Made by a program: the position numbers and the translations under genes. This document shows, piece by piece, positions 11,471-21,122 of a stretch of 64,000 nt of DNA (positions are counted from its first letter, which is position 1; the number at the start of each line of letters is the position of its first letter). The notes below the pieces were generated by a model. It ran no database searches, was not told the origin of the DNA, and saw nothing but the letters and a program-made list of their open reading frames with translations. Source of the stretch: Garcia nutans (taxonomy: Eukaryota > Streptophyta > Magnoliopsida > Malpighiales > Euphorbiaceae); NCBI GenBank assembly GCA_947685225.1, contig CANTUV010000024.1, forward strand, positions 26,058,001-26,122,000, written 5' to 3'.

Positions 11471-12346
11471 GTTTTGTTTGGTTCCAGCTCTAAAAGAGTT
11501 GTCTAATTTGTACTAACTTGGGCTTCCAATAATGGATGAGTGGAGTAACATAAATCTTCTTTAAATGGGATAAATCATTTGTTACTCCGATGTTGTCTTG
11601 ATATATTGGAGATATTAGAAAAACTTCAACTACCCTTATGGTCTTAAAAACATCAACTACCCTTATGGTCTTGAGAACTTCAACTATCTTTATGGTCTTG
11701 AGAACTTCAACTATCCTCATGATCTTGACTAATCATTGCTTTCTTTGATCTTCTTGCCTCTTCATCTTAGTGATCATAAGACTTGTCAAAAGTATCACAA
11801 CAGCTCAGGGTAGGTTATTGGGGTTTGTAAACCAATGAAAAGAAAGCTAAAATTTTATGAAGGCTCAAAGGGACAACTAGGGATTGATATTTAATAGGGT
11901 GGATACTAGTTGTTGGATCCTCAAACAATGCCTATATCATTTCTCTCTTAAATAAGCAGAGTTCAATTTTGCCTCGAAAGTTTGTCAAAGCATGTTCTAA
12001 GACTGACTAGGACCCAGACAAAGGTAATTATGCAGGAGCCCTCTCTAAGTAAGCATACACAACTCAATGCTATAGAGCAATTCCCTTACCTAGTAAAGTC
12101 ATTCAAGTCATGATGCCTAGATATATTAATTCATGAATTATCAAGCTAGATTCCTCATGGTTGAGCACCAAAATGAATAAAGACCAACAAAATTTTTTAT
12201 GAAAGCAATTTATTCAAGCAATTTTAAATTTGAAAAACAAGATTGTTCCAATTTAAATATTAAAGAAAGTAAAATTGAAAAGCAACATTCAAGCTAAGGA
12301 AAATTCGTTGAGTTAAAGTCGAAGATATGTCATTTATTTAGACATC

Positions 12347-13141
12347 TCAAGGGCAAGGATTTTTTTCATCATCAAGGGCCATTGCTTCATCATCCATAAT
12401 TAGCCCAAGCTTGCTTAGTAGCACATCATCTTTAGTAGCTTCTCTTTCCATATCATGACAAGATGACAAGATAAAACTCTTCATGAAGGTTGCAAGCGGT
12501 GGCGCCCTTCCAAATTTAGGCAAAGGATCATTCTTAGTGTTGGGCTTATCAGGCTTAGGTAGCTTTCCACTGTCAATCAAATCTTGGATTTTGTGCCTTA
12601 AGTGAACACATTTCTCTGTCTCATGCCCTTGCATTTGATGGAATTGACAGAAGACCTTGACTTCAAAATTTGGTGGTAGAGGCTTATGTAGAGGCCGAGG
12701 TGTCAATGGTTGTAGGAAATCTATCTTTATTAAATTTTCTAACATCTTTGACAAAGGCTTCCCCAAGTTTGAAAATTTATGCTTCTTTATTGGCTTAGTT
12801 GTTGCATTTTTCTCAACACTTCCTCTTTTCATTTGACTTTGCCTGCTAGGGTGATAGCCACTCTTATTGCTCCACTTAGATAGCACGTGGTTTGGTTGGT
12901 CTTGTAGAATAGGGATTGATCTCTCATTTTTCATTCGATCTCTATCAGTAGACATGTTCCTTATTAATATTGCCTTTTCCTTCTTTCTTATGTCAATGGG
13001 AGATGCCTCATTAGCATTGTTGATGATCTCTAGAATTTGAATCAATTGGGTCCTCATAATTCCAACCAATTGATCTCATAGTTCGGCCATCCTAGCTTTG
13101 ACAACTTCATCGACTATGTCCCTTAGCTGGTTTGCATTCAT
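12347..13141 (-). pseudogene. gag: OG-C gag, internally deleted
   Basis: Ogre/Tat-type Gag lacking its capsid core. It starts at the ATG at 13139-13141 (MNANQLRDIVDEVVKARMAE), has a TGA at 13076-13078, then stays open to 12347. A basic Ser/Lys-rich linker follows, then the C-terminal signature FCQFHQMQGHETEKCVHLRH with KIQDLIDSGKLPKPDKPNTK. The C...H...H...C pattern there resembles the modified zinc-finger-like box of Tat-lineage Gag and matches 24400-24520 in OG-B. The segment corresponding to the Retrotrans_gag core (LRYFMLSLDPVLQNWFN in OG-B) is absent, so N- and C-terminal parts have been joined. As it stands it should not build particles. Confidence 0.8.
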
Positions 13142-13758
13142 CCTTCCAATGAAGTGCTTGAATCAAAATCAATGTTGTAGGTGGTATCGTTGTACGCTAT
13201 TGAATTGTTGTACTTCAGGCCTATGAGCCAGAAAGGATCAATGATATGAGATGCAAATGTATGTATGCATGTATGCACAAACAATAAATAAACAAGGATA
13301 AATAGGACATTCCTTCCAACCTTATAACATCCACACACGAATGGCGAGTCTCTTTTCCTAGGTATATGGTTAACAAAATACCAACATGGGATATCTTGTC
13401 TTCGAATATTTCCCTCGGACATAGTTATATTTTCAAAAATGGAAATCCATTCATAGTAATTCCCATTAATTAGGTTTTAATCCATTCAACCAACTATTGG
13501 ATTAAAACTAAATTAAGAGGTTTATTATAGATAGATTTCTCACTTGAAAAAGCAATTAATGAATCATGCCAAAAACAAGCCCATGATAGATTATTCTTAG
13601 TATAAACTAGGCTCGCAATTAATTTTTGGTATTTCATAATTGACCTAAATAATTTGCAAGCTCTTTGTAAGAAAAGGTTAGATGAAAATAATTTTGTTTC
13701 TAAGCCCATTGTAAAGTGATTTTAGAAAAAAATGGATTTTGGGCTTATTGTTTGTGTC
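13142..13758 (-). other. OG-C leader, gag-proximal part
   Basis: Homologous to 690-1250 of OG-A, with the same GAGCCAGAAAGGATCAATGA and CCTAGGTATATGGTTAAC blocks. It continues at 20606 beyond ATH-1. An open frame at 13138-13422 has no counterpart in the other copies and is not supported. Confidence 0.7.
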
Positions 13759-13763
13759 ATGAG
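13759..13763 (+). repeat. TSD of ATH-1, left copy (ATGAG)
   Basis: ATGAG precedes the LTR start and recurs at 20601-20605. Joining the flanks restores leader sequence that is continuous in OG-A near 1255. Confidence 0.9.
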
Positions 13764-13948
13764 TGTTTTGGTCATTTTTGTACTAGTTTTTAGTATGATT
13801 TTATGTGTCTTTTAGTTAATGTTTTGATTAATTTTTGTTTAAAGTGAGTTTAAAATGTTTATTTTAGGTTTAGGTGCAAAAAGACCCTTGGAGGATCAAA
13901 ACAGTGCAAGAAGAGCAAAGAACGAAGAACAGTAGCTGACACACTCAA

Positions 13949-14502
13949 GGGACACGGCCAAGTCACTGGCCGTGTCCCTCCAAAGAAGCCCAGACACGGC
14001 CAAGTTGCTCAAGCTTGGCCGTGTCTCACTTAAATCCCAATCAAAGAAGAAGAAACTGTCACAGTAGGTGACACATGCAAGGGACACGGCCAAGCCACTG
14101 GCCGTGTTCCTCCAAAATGGTCCAACACGGCCAAGTCACCTCCAACATGGCCAAGTCACCTCTAACATGGCCAAGTCACCTCCAAAATGGTCCAACACGG
14201 CCAAGTCACCTCCAACATGGCCAAGTCACCTCCAAAATGGTCCAACACGGCCAAGTCACCTCCAACATGGGCAAGTCACCTCCAACATGGCCAAGTCACC
14301 TCCAACACGGCCGTGTCACTCAACCAAAGAAGAAAAGAAGAACAATTCTCACAGAAGCAAACACAGGCAAGGGACACGGCCAAGTCAGTGGCCGTGTCCC
14401 TTTAAAGACCACCAACACGGCCAAGTCTCATCCATCTTGGTCGTGTCTCTCATGGACCAAAGACTCAGACACGGCCAAGTCTCCTTTAACTTGGCCGTGT
14501 CA
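13949..14502 (+). repeat. ACACGGCC hairpin and tandem array in ATH-1 5' LTR
   Basis: Opens with a perfect 12-bp hairpin: GGGACACGGCCA (13949-13960), 6-nt loop, TGGCCGTGTCCC (13967-13978). A second (13993-14025) pairs GACACGGCCAAG with CTTGGCCGTGTC. From about 14115 to 14312 it becomes direct repeats of AACACGGCCAAGTCACCTCC and AACATGGCCAAGTCACCTCC, then returns to paired arms up to 14502. Outward on the minus strand the first hairpin continues CCCTTGAGTGTGTCAGCTAC, the extended module also found in LD-1. Long frames across the array are repeat artefacts. Confidence 0.9.
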
Positions 14503-14513
14503 CACAAAAATGC

Positions 14514-14520
14514 TATAAAT
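14514..14520 (+). promoter_or_regulatory. TATA box of ATH-1 5' LTR
   Basis: TATAAAT in GCTATAAATTC, 12 bp after the last palindromic arm. The same box is at 19415-19421 in the 3' LTR. Confidence 0.65.
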
Positions 14521-15658
14521 TCTTTCACACGACGAAAAGAAAAGAGAGATCTAGAGAGAGAGCGGCTAGGGTTTTGAGAACAAAAAGAAAAGAGAAGAGG
14601 GGGCACTCATAACTTGGGATGAGGAGAGAGTGACACTCTCCTTGTCCCTCATCTTCATCTTCTCCATCTTTTATTGACAAGCTTCAATTTGGTTCTTTGG
14701 GATCAAGTGGGTCAATAAGCTCTCAAAGGTTGAAGAAGCTACATTGAAAGGATTGGTGACTTGAGAAAGCTCCATCCATATTGCAAGGGGAATCAACCAT
14801 TGAAGAGGCATGGGTTCTTCATCATACATCAAGTGGAGCTAGGAGGAAGATTAGCAATCCTACTCTTGGCATCTTCACAAGGGGTTTTTCTATTCTCTCT
14901 TTTAATTCATTTCAATATTGTTTTTGCTTGTATTAAGAGATTGATATTGCAATTGAACAATTTGTATTTGATTTATATTGAGTTGAATGAATGTTTTAAA
15001 TTGATGATGTTGAGCTAAAAACCCATGCTTAGGGGTTTGTAGTATATTTGATTGAATGCTTTGATTTGATATTTCCATTGATGTACCTTGTTGTTGGTTG
15101 ATTGCATTGGATTGTATGCTAGGTTAATAGATTAGCTACCTATTGATCTCTAGATATTGAATGAAGGACCGAGAGGTGAAATTTGGTATCGGAATTATGC
15201 AATCGACTACCCTATGAATGAATTAGAAATATAAGTTCTAGGGTTTTATTAATTTGCAAATGTAAAGTAATTGGTTATTGCTATTTCATGAATGTGAGAA
15301 CTAATGAATTGGTAATTGACTAATTAATCTTAAGAAACAAATTAATTACAAGGCTATGATTAATTGAGAATTGAGCTTTGATTGAATGGACCTATAACCC
15401 TAAGCACTTTCCCGAGAACTGAATTGATCTTGTGCACCCATTACACACATCAAACCCTACGTACGTTAATCTTAGGTTTAAATTATCTTTTACAATTCCA
15501 ACAACAAATTTCTGCATTTAAATAAATTATCAATCAAGCTATTACGAACCACACCTTCTTGGGGAAATGACCTTGGGGCGATCACCTTTGCTACAGCTAC
15601 CTCGTATACTTGCGAGTGACGCTTTGTAGTAGTACTTAATTCGAGCGCAACAAGTTTT

Positions 15659-15676
15659 TGGCGCCGCTGCTGGGGA
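15659..15676 (+). other. ATH-1 primer-binding site, tRNA-Asp type
   Basis: TGGCGCCGCTGCTGGGGA, six bases after the LTR. It differs at two positions from TGGCGCCGTTGCCGGGGA, the complement of plant tRNA-Asp and the PBS known from Athila elements. Confidence 0.8.
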
Positions 15677-15797
15677 AGGTTGTTAAGTAGTGATAGTTTG
15701 ATCTTTCTTTTCATCATTTGTTTATTTTATGTGAATTGTTTATTTGTTTAGTTTTTCTTTAAATTTAATTATTTGTTTGTTTTCTTTAAGTTGTTAA

Positions 15798-17348
15798 GTG
15801 CCTTGTGTAAATATGCAATTTTCAAGGTACGCAAGGGTTTACGATGATAGCCCTAATTCTGACATGGCATGGCAATTAGCAAAATTAACGAACCAACTTA
15901 AGATGCTAAATGCCAGAGGAAGAACTCCTAAGCCTACTCGTGAAGTATGTTCGACATGTGGCATTGCAGGACATAGCGCAAACATGTGTTCATTTGGTTA
16001 TGGACAATATCAAGAGAGGCAAGAGGAAGAATATGCCTATGGAAGTTTCCAGCAAAGGGGTAGAAGTAACCCATATTCCAATCCTTGTAATCAAAATTGG
16101 AGAAACTACCCAAATTTTTCTTGGGAAAACCAGCAGCACATTCCATCTCCAAATTTTTTTCAACCTTACCAAAGAAGTTCTTACTCTCAAGAACAATATT
16201 CAAATCAATAGTACCTTAAGGAACCCACCTTAGAAGATAGTTTGAATGCCTTCATTCAAATTAGTGCGCAAAATCATAGTAAACTTAAGGAACCCACTTT
16301 GGAAGATAGTTTGAATGCCTTCATTTAAATTAGCTCACAAAATCATGATAAATTCGAGAAATCCACAGTGGAAGATGATTTGAATGCTTACCTTCAAATT
16401 AGCACAGAAATTCAGGAAGGAAGCAATGAGAGGTTTGATTCTTTGGAGGAATCATTGAAGAGGGTGGAAAAGCAAGTTGGGCAACTGGCACATCAACTCC
16501 AAGCACACCAAGAGGAGGAATTTCCTAGCCAATTGGAGCAAATAGAGGTAATCACAAATTTTAAGAATAAACAGGTGATATATAACAATTTTTGTGATTC
16601 CTTTGATGTAGGAACTAACAATGAAGAAGATGGTGAGGAAATGCAATCAAACATGGAGGAGTTAATTCAATCAAAGGAGGAGGAGAATTTGGAAGCATCG
16701 ACTTCGACAAAATTGCATGAACCTCCGAATCCTTGTTTGCCACCAATCCCATTCCCAAGTAAGCTGAATGCAGAGAAACAAGGTATGCAACTTTTTGAAC
16801 TCCATGACATGCCCTATAGTGAAGATAGTGTAGATAAGCTTGAGGTGGCTATGACCATAGAAGTAGAGCCTAATTCTTCCAAATTAGAAATTGATGAGAG
16901 CAATTTACTAGAGAATAATGAGATTGTTGAGGGAGACCTTCAAATTGCTAAAGAGAATGTAGAACACATTCAACCAAACCTGGTTGAACTTAAAAAGACC
17001 CCAGGAATTTTGAAAGATGTTTTGGTTGGAGAATGCTATATGCAACAAATTATCATCTCTCCCACTCTTGGTGGTGAGAATGAGCATAAACCATATAAAA
17101 CCATGTTGCAAACTGAAAAAGGTTCTTACTACGTCCCTATAGCATTAAGAAATAAAGCTAAGACAACCCTCACATGTTCTTTTTGGACAATTGCTCCCCT
17201 AAGAGTGCTACCTAGGCTTTTCAATATATTGGGCACTTTTCAAAGTTGCATGGTGTTCATCCTCTCAGTCATGAGCTCCAATTGCATTATGGGTGGAAGG
17301 AGCCCCACACATCATATATGGGAACGATGGAAATCAGGTATCATCTAA
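15798..17348 (+). pseudogene. gag: ATH-1 gag remnant: zinc knuckle and downstream region
   Basis: One reading frame interrupted by two in-frame stops (16209-16211 and 16326-16328). It enters Gag at RVYDDSPNSDMAWQLAKL; the matrix/capsid core that should precede this is missing. Residues 49-62 form a CX2CX4HX4C zinc knuckle (CSTCGIAGHSANMC), which binds element RNA in Gag. A Gln/Asn/Tyr-rich stretch follows, then a 69-bp unit encoding LKEPTLEDSLNAFIQIS three times (16212-16400) across the stops. After that comes a helical segment RVEKQVGQLAHQLQAH typical of Athila/Tat Gag, and a long acidic region. The last ~130 residues (from LKKTPGILKDVLVGE) match nothing I recognise. Whether either part is translated is doubtful; the second open part starts at the ATG at 16368. 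Confidence 0.75.
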
Positions 17349-18650
17349 ACTCTCTCTGTAGTATGCATGCTCACATTGAGGACAATGTGAATTTTTAAGT
17401 GTGGGGTGCATTTGGTGTTTTATGTTTTTACTTTTAATTGCATTTTGTTTAGGTTTTTGTTACTGTTTTTAATGTTTTTCATTGAATAAATGAATGTTGA
17501 GAAGTTCAATTGTTTTAAACATTGCTGATGGATGACCTTTGAATTTTTGAAGCATGATTTGGAGAATTGAGTAGAATTGGTGCTTATTGTCAATTCTGTT
17601 GGTTTTTCCTTGCTTTGCCATTAACCTTGTGAGAATTGAGCCATCAACTTATTATTCTTTTTGTGGGTGAACATCATTGATTGATGAATTGCTAGAACTT
17701 GCTTTGACATGCATTTTAAGACTACATAAAATTTTTAATTAGGCATCAAGATGATTAAGGCAATTAGGTGAAATCACTTTGGCTTAAAAAGACCAACCCT
17801 ATTTTTAAATTTAGTTAGCCAATTTTGAGCCTATTTTATTTTTCCTTTTCTTTCTTTTGCACAACACCATTAGCTTGAACCTTGTTGTTTAACTCTTATC
17901 CTTTCATTAAGTCAAGAGCATTTTAAGAGCGTTTATGACCGAGTGTTGTGTTGAATTAAGTGTGGGGTTAAATTTAGTACGTTTGAGATTGCAAAGCAAA
18001 ATAAAAGCTTGTACAAAAAACTTATGTACAAGAAAAAGAAAAAAAAAAGAAAGAGAAAAAGAAAAAGAATAAAAAAATATATAATAATAATAAGAATAAT
18101 TGTTGTTCTTGTTGAAAGGGTTTGAATGTATCATTGCAAGATTTAATAAGTGAGTTCCCTTGAAAAGCTCTTGAATGTCAATGGGTATATGAGAGGAAGG
18201 TGTTTTGGGATTGTTAGTTATACATATGATCGGTTACTTCATTCTTGAAGTGCTCTTGAACTTTATTATTAAGCTTACATTTCCTAAATGTCATGCCTTT
18301 ACCTTAGCCCCATTACAACCAAAAGAAAGACCTTTTGATTGATTTTTGATTGAAATTTGGTGGTGGAGATTTGATTGATAAGCAAGCCTATAGTAATAAT
18401 CTTTCATTGATTGTTATGAGTTAAATACCACCATGATCAAACACTTGTAAGAGTTTGTGAGGGAGTGACAACATTGGTTTTGCATGGAAAATCACTTAAT
18501 TGCATGAGTGTCGATTTTGTTTGATTCAATATTGATTATGGATTTAGAGATAAGGAAGCCTTGATGCATCTTTTTAACTCTTGAACTTAGTAAAATTCAT
18601 CTGATTAGTGTGTTCTGATTTTAGTCTTGCTTCGGGACAAGCAAGGAGTT
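17349..18650 (+). other. ATH-1 3' untranslated interior
   Basis: About 1.3 kb without a supported gene. The word AAGTGTGGGG occurs near 17396 and 17958, and a purine run lies at 18030-18080. The stretch near 18300-18340 (CCTTTACCTTAGCCCCATTA) is shared with ATH-2 near 47930. Confidence 0.6.
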
Positions 18651-18664
18651 AAGTGTGGGGGAGT
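18651..18664 (+). other. ATH-1 polypurine tract
   Basis: AGTGTGGGGGAGT lies directly before the 3' LTR, following GGGACAAGCAAGGAGTTA. It matches the Athila-type PPT. ATH-2 has a variant at 47597-47610. Confidence 0.8.
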
Positions 18665-20600
18665 TGTTTAGGTCATTTTTGTACTAGTTTTTAGTATGAT
18701 TTTATGTGTCTTTTAGTTAATGTTTTGATTAATTTTTGTTTTAAGTGAGTTTAAAATGTTTATTTTAGGTTTAGGTGCAAAAAGACCCTTGGAGGATCAA
18801 AACAGTGCAAGAAGAGAAAAGAACGAAGAACAGTAGCTGACACACTCAAGGGACACGGCCAAGTCACTGGCCGTGTCCCTCCAAAGAAGCCCAGACACGG
18901 CCAAGTTGCTCAAGCTTGGCCGTGTCTCACTTAAATCCTAAGAAAAGAAGAAGAAACTCTCACAGTAGGTGACACATGTAAGGGACACGGCCAAGTCACT
19001 GGCCGTGTCCCTCCAAAATGGTCCAACACGGCCAAGTCACCTCCAATATGGCCAAGTCACCTCCAAAATTGTCCAACACGGCCAAGTCACCTCCAACATG
19101 GCCAAGTCACCTCCAAAATGGTCCAACACGGCCAAGTCACCTCCAACATGGGCAAGTCACCTCCAACATGGCTAAGTCACCTCAAACACGGCCAAGTCAC
19201 CTCCAACACGGCCATGCCACTCAACCAAAGAAGAAAAGAAGAACAATTCTCACTGAAGCAAACACAGGCAAGGGACACGGCCAAGTCAGTGGCTGTGTCC
19301 CTCTAAAGGCCACCAACACGGCCAAGTCTCATCCATCTTGGCCGTGTCTCTCATGGACCAAAGACTCAGACATGGCCAAGTCTCCTTTAACTTGGCCGTG
19401 TCACACCAAAATGCTATAAATTCTTTCGCACGACGAAAAGAAAAGAGAGATCTAGAGAGAGAGCGGCTAGGGTTTTGAGAACAAAAAGAAAAGAGAAGAG
19501 GGGGCACTCATAACTTGGGATGAGGAGAGAGTGACACTCTCCTTGTCCCTCATCTTCATCTTCTCCACCTTTTATTGACAAGCTTCAATTTGGTTATTTG
19601 GGATCAAGTGGGTCAATAAGCTCTCAAAGGTTGAAGAAGCTTCATTGAAAGGATTGGTGACTTGAGAAAGCTCCATTCTATCTTCCAAAGGCACAATCAA
19701 TTGAAGGATTGGTGACTTGAGAAAGCTCCATCCATATTGCAAGGGGAATCAACCATTGAAGAGGCTTGTGTTCTTCATCATACATCAAGTGGAGCTAGGA
19801 GGAAGATTAGCAATCCTACTCTTGGCATCTTCACAAGGGGTTTTTCTATTCTCTCTTTTAATTCATTTCAATATTGTTTTTGCTTGTATTAAGAGATTGA
19901 TATTGCAATTGAACAATTTGTATTTGATTTATATTGAGTTGAATGAATGTTTTAAATTGATGATGTTGAGCTAAAAACCCATGCTTAGGGGTTTGTAGTA
20001 TATTTGATTGAATGCTTTGATTTGATATTTCCATTGATGTACCTTGTTGTTGGTTGATTGCATTGGATTGTATGCTAGGTTAATAGATTAGCTACCTATT
20101 GATCTCTAGATATTGAATGAAGGACCAAGAGGTGAAATTTTGTATTGGAATTATGCAATCGACTACCCTATGAATGAATTAGAAATATAAGTTCTAGGGT
20201 TTTATTAATTTGCAAATGTAAAGTAATTGGTTATTGCTATTTCATGAATGTGAGAACAAATGAATTGGTAATTGACTAATTAATCTTAAGAAACAAATTA
20301 ATTACAAGGCTATGATTAATTGAGAATTGAGCTTTGATTGAATGGACCTATAACCCTAAGCACTTTCCCGAGAACTGAATTGATCTTGTTACACACATCA
20401 AACCCTACGTACGTTAATCTTAGGTTTAAATTATCTTTTACAATTCCAACAACAAATTTCTGCATTTAAATAAATTGTCAATCAAGCTATTACGAACCAC
20501 ACCTTCTTGGGGAAACGACCTTGGGGCGATCACCTTTGCTACAGCTACCTCGTATACTTGCGAGTGACGCTTTGTAGTAGTACTTAATTCGAGCGCAACA
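18665..20600 (+). repeat. ATH-1 3' LTR
   Basis: Starts TGTTTAGGTCATTTTTG and ends GAGCGCAACA. It has the hairpin array at 18850-19403 and a TATA box at 19415-19421. Compared with the 5' LTR it has an extra 55 bp around 19670-19725, flanked by copies of GGATTGGTGACTTGAGAAAG, and lacks about 9 bp near 20390. Confidence 0.92.
18850..19403 (+). repeat. ACACGGCC hairpin and tandem array in ATH-1 3' LTR
   Basis: Same organisation as 13949-14502, with a perfect 12-bp hairpin at the left end and direct AACACGGCCAAGTCACCTCC repeats in the middle. Several arms carry C-to-T or G-to-A changes (ATGGCC, GGCTGTGT), as expected from deamination of methylated CpG/CpHpG. Confidence 0.88.
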
Positions 20601-20605
20601 ATGAG
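20601..20605 (+). repeat. TSD of ATH-1, right copy (ATGAG)
   Basis: Directly follows the LTR end ...GCAACA and matches 13759-13763. Confidence 0.9.
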
Positions 20606-21103
20606 CAAAAGAATTTTTTATTTGTTTTTAGAATAGTCTTATGTCCAAAGACCATCTTGAAAAATTTTGAAAATAGCTTTGGTCTTTTGGACTTTAAAGA
20701 AAATTTATTTGAGCTTGCAAATGTACTTGGGTCATATTAGAAAAAGAACAAACCAAATAAGCCATGATTTAAGCCAAGACAAATTAACCATAGTCAAACA
20801 ACATGCATTTGGGGTAAAAACTTAAGGAAAGTAACTAGGCCAATTACATGAGCTTTAGTCTTTGGGTTAAAAGGCTTAGGTTCCCATAGCAAGTATATAC
20901 CAAATGGTACAAGGCTATGAGTGGTTATGCCATGCTCGATCTCCATACCTTGATTGAAAGTATGGTATCCCTTACATAACACAACACGGGTAACACGGGC
21001 GTCCTAACTCACGCACACAATGCAATCTAATATGATGCAATGGATAATATCATTATAAGAAAGAATAGAATAATATAAAGACCAATGGAATCAACCTCTC
21101 TTA
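20606..21103 (-). other. OG-C leader, PBS-proximal part
   Basis: Continuation of 13142-13758, homologous to 1255-1748 of OG-A. It contains the small conserved frame at 20794-20982. Confidence 0.7.
20794..20982 (-). CDS. Small conserved leader ORF of OG-C, function unknown
   Basis: A 62-codon frame beginning MLCKGYHTFNQGMEIEHG and ending FLKFLPQMHVV. It is the shortest of three homologues (see 1382-1627 and 5525-5794); the stop removes the tail seen in OG-A. No domain was recognised. The shared region EHGITTHSLVPFGIYLLWEP is intact in all three with few changes. It may be an Ogre ORF1 relic or simply an unmutated stretch of leader. Confidence 0.3.
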   Translation of the reverse strand: MLCKGYHTFNQGMEIEHGITTHSLVPFGIYLLWEPKPFNPKTKAHVIGLVTFLKFLPQMHVV

Positions 21104-21121
21104 TCCCCAGTGGAGTCGCCA
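21104..21121 (-). other. OG-C primer-binding site
   Basis: The minus strand reads TGGCGACTCCACTGGGGA immediately after the LTR. It is the cleanest Ogre/Tat-type PBS in the window. Confidence 0.85.
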
Positions 21122-21122
21122 C

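Larger units (their letters stand above)
8841..12346 (-). other. OG-C 3' untranslated region between gag and 3' LTR
   Basis: About 3.5 kb with no supported gene. Next to the LTR, AGGGAGCAAAC on the minus strand is the PPT (OG-B has AGGAGGCAAAAC). It contains two minisatellites (8951-9360 and 9480-9770), a pyrimidine tract (11090-11470), and blocks shared with OG-B, for example around 10780-10860 (compare 37950-38040) and 12000-12120 (compare 24830-24970). Where an autonomous element would have pol there is none. Confidence 0.7.
13764..15652 (+). repeat. ATH-1 5' LTR
   Basis: Starts TGTTTTGGTCATTTTTG and ends TCGAGCGCAACA. It holds the ACACGGCC array (13949-14502) immediately upstream of the TATA box at 14514-14520, then a Gly/Arg-free leader with GAGAGAGCGGCTAGGGTTT. 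The 5' LTR lacks a 55-bp segment present in the 3' LTR. Confidence 0.92.
13764..20600 (+). mobile_element. ATH-1: Athila-like LTR element with gag fragment only (TR-GAG-like)
   Basis: Complete element with LTRs 13764-15652 and 18665-20600, PBS 15659-15676, a gag remnant 15798-17348, a 3' untranslated part to 18650, PPT about 18651-18664 and TSD ATGAG. Its 3.0-kb interior has no protease, RT, RNase H or integrase. Terminal-repeat elements carrying only gag are described in plants as TR-GAG. The LTRs are nearly identical apart from small indels, which suggests a recent insertion. Confidence 0.9.

Noticed and set aside
13138..13422. 94-codon frame in the OG-C leader
   Set aside because: Not open in the homologous leaders of OG-A and OG-B and overlaps the gag start.
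14126..14312. Possible CRISPR-like array of regularly spaced repeats
   Set aside because: Spacers are themselves repeated and very short, the host is a plant, and there are no cas genes; it is an LTR minisatellite.
14068..14577. Long frames over the ATH-1 array (HGQVTSNMAKSPP-like repeats), also at 18969-19419, and DTAKSLAVSL-like frames in the LD arrays
   Set aside because: They are translations of the tandem ACACGGCCAAGTCACC repeat, open in several frames and on both strands, with no start context, family match or conservation outside the array.
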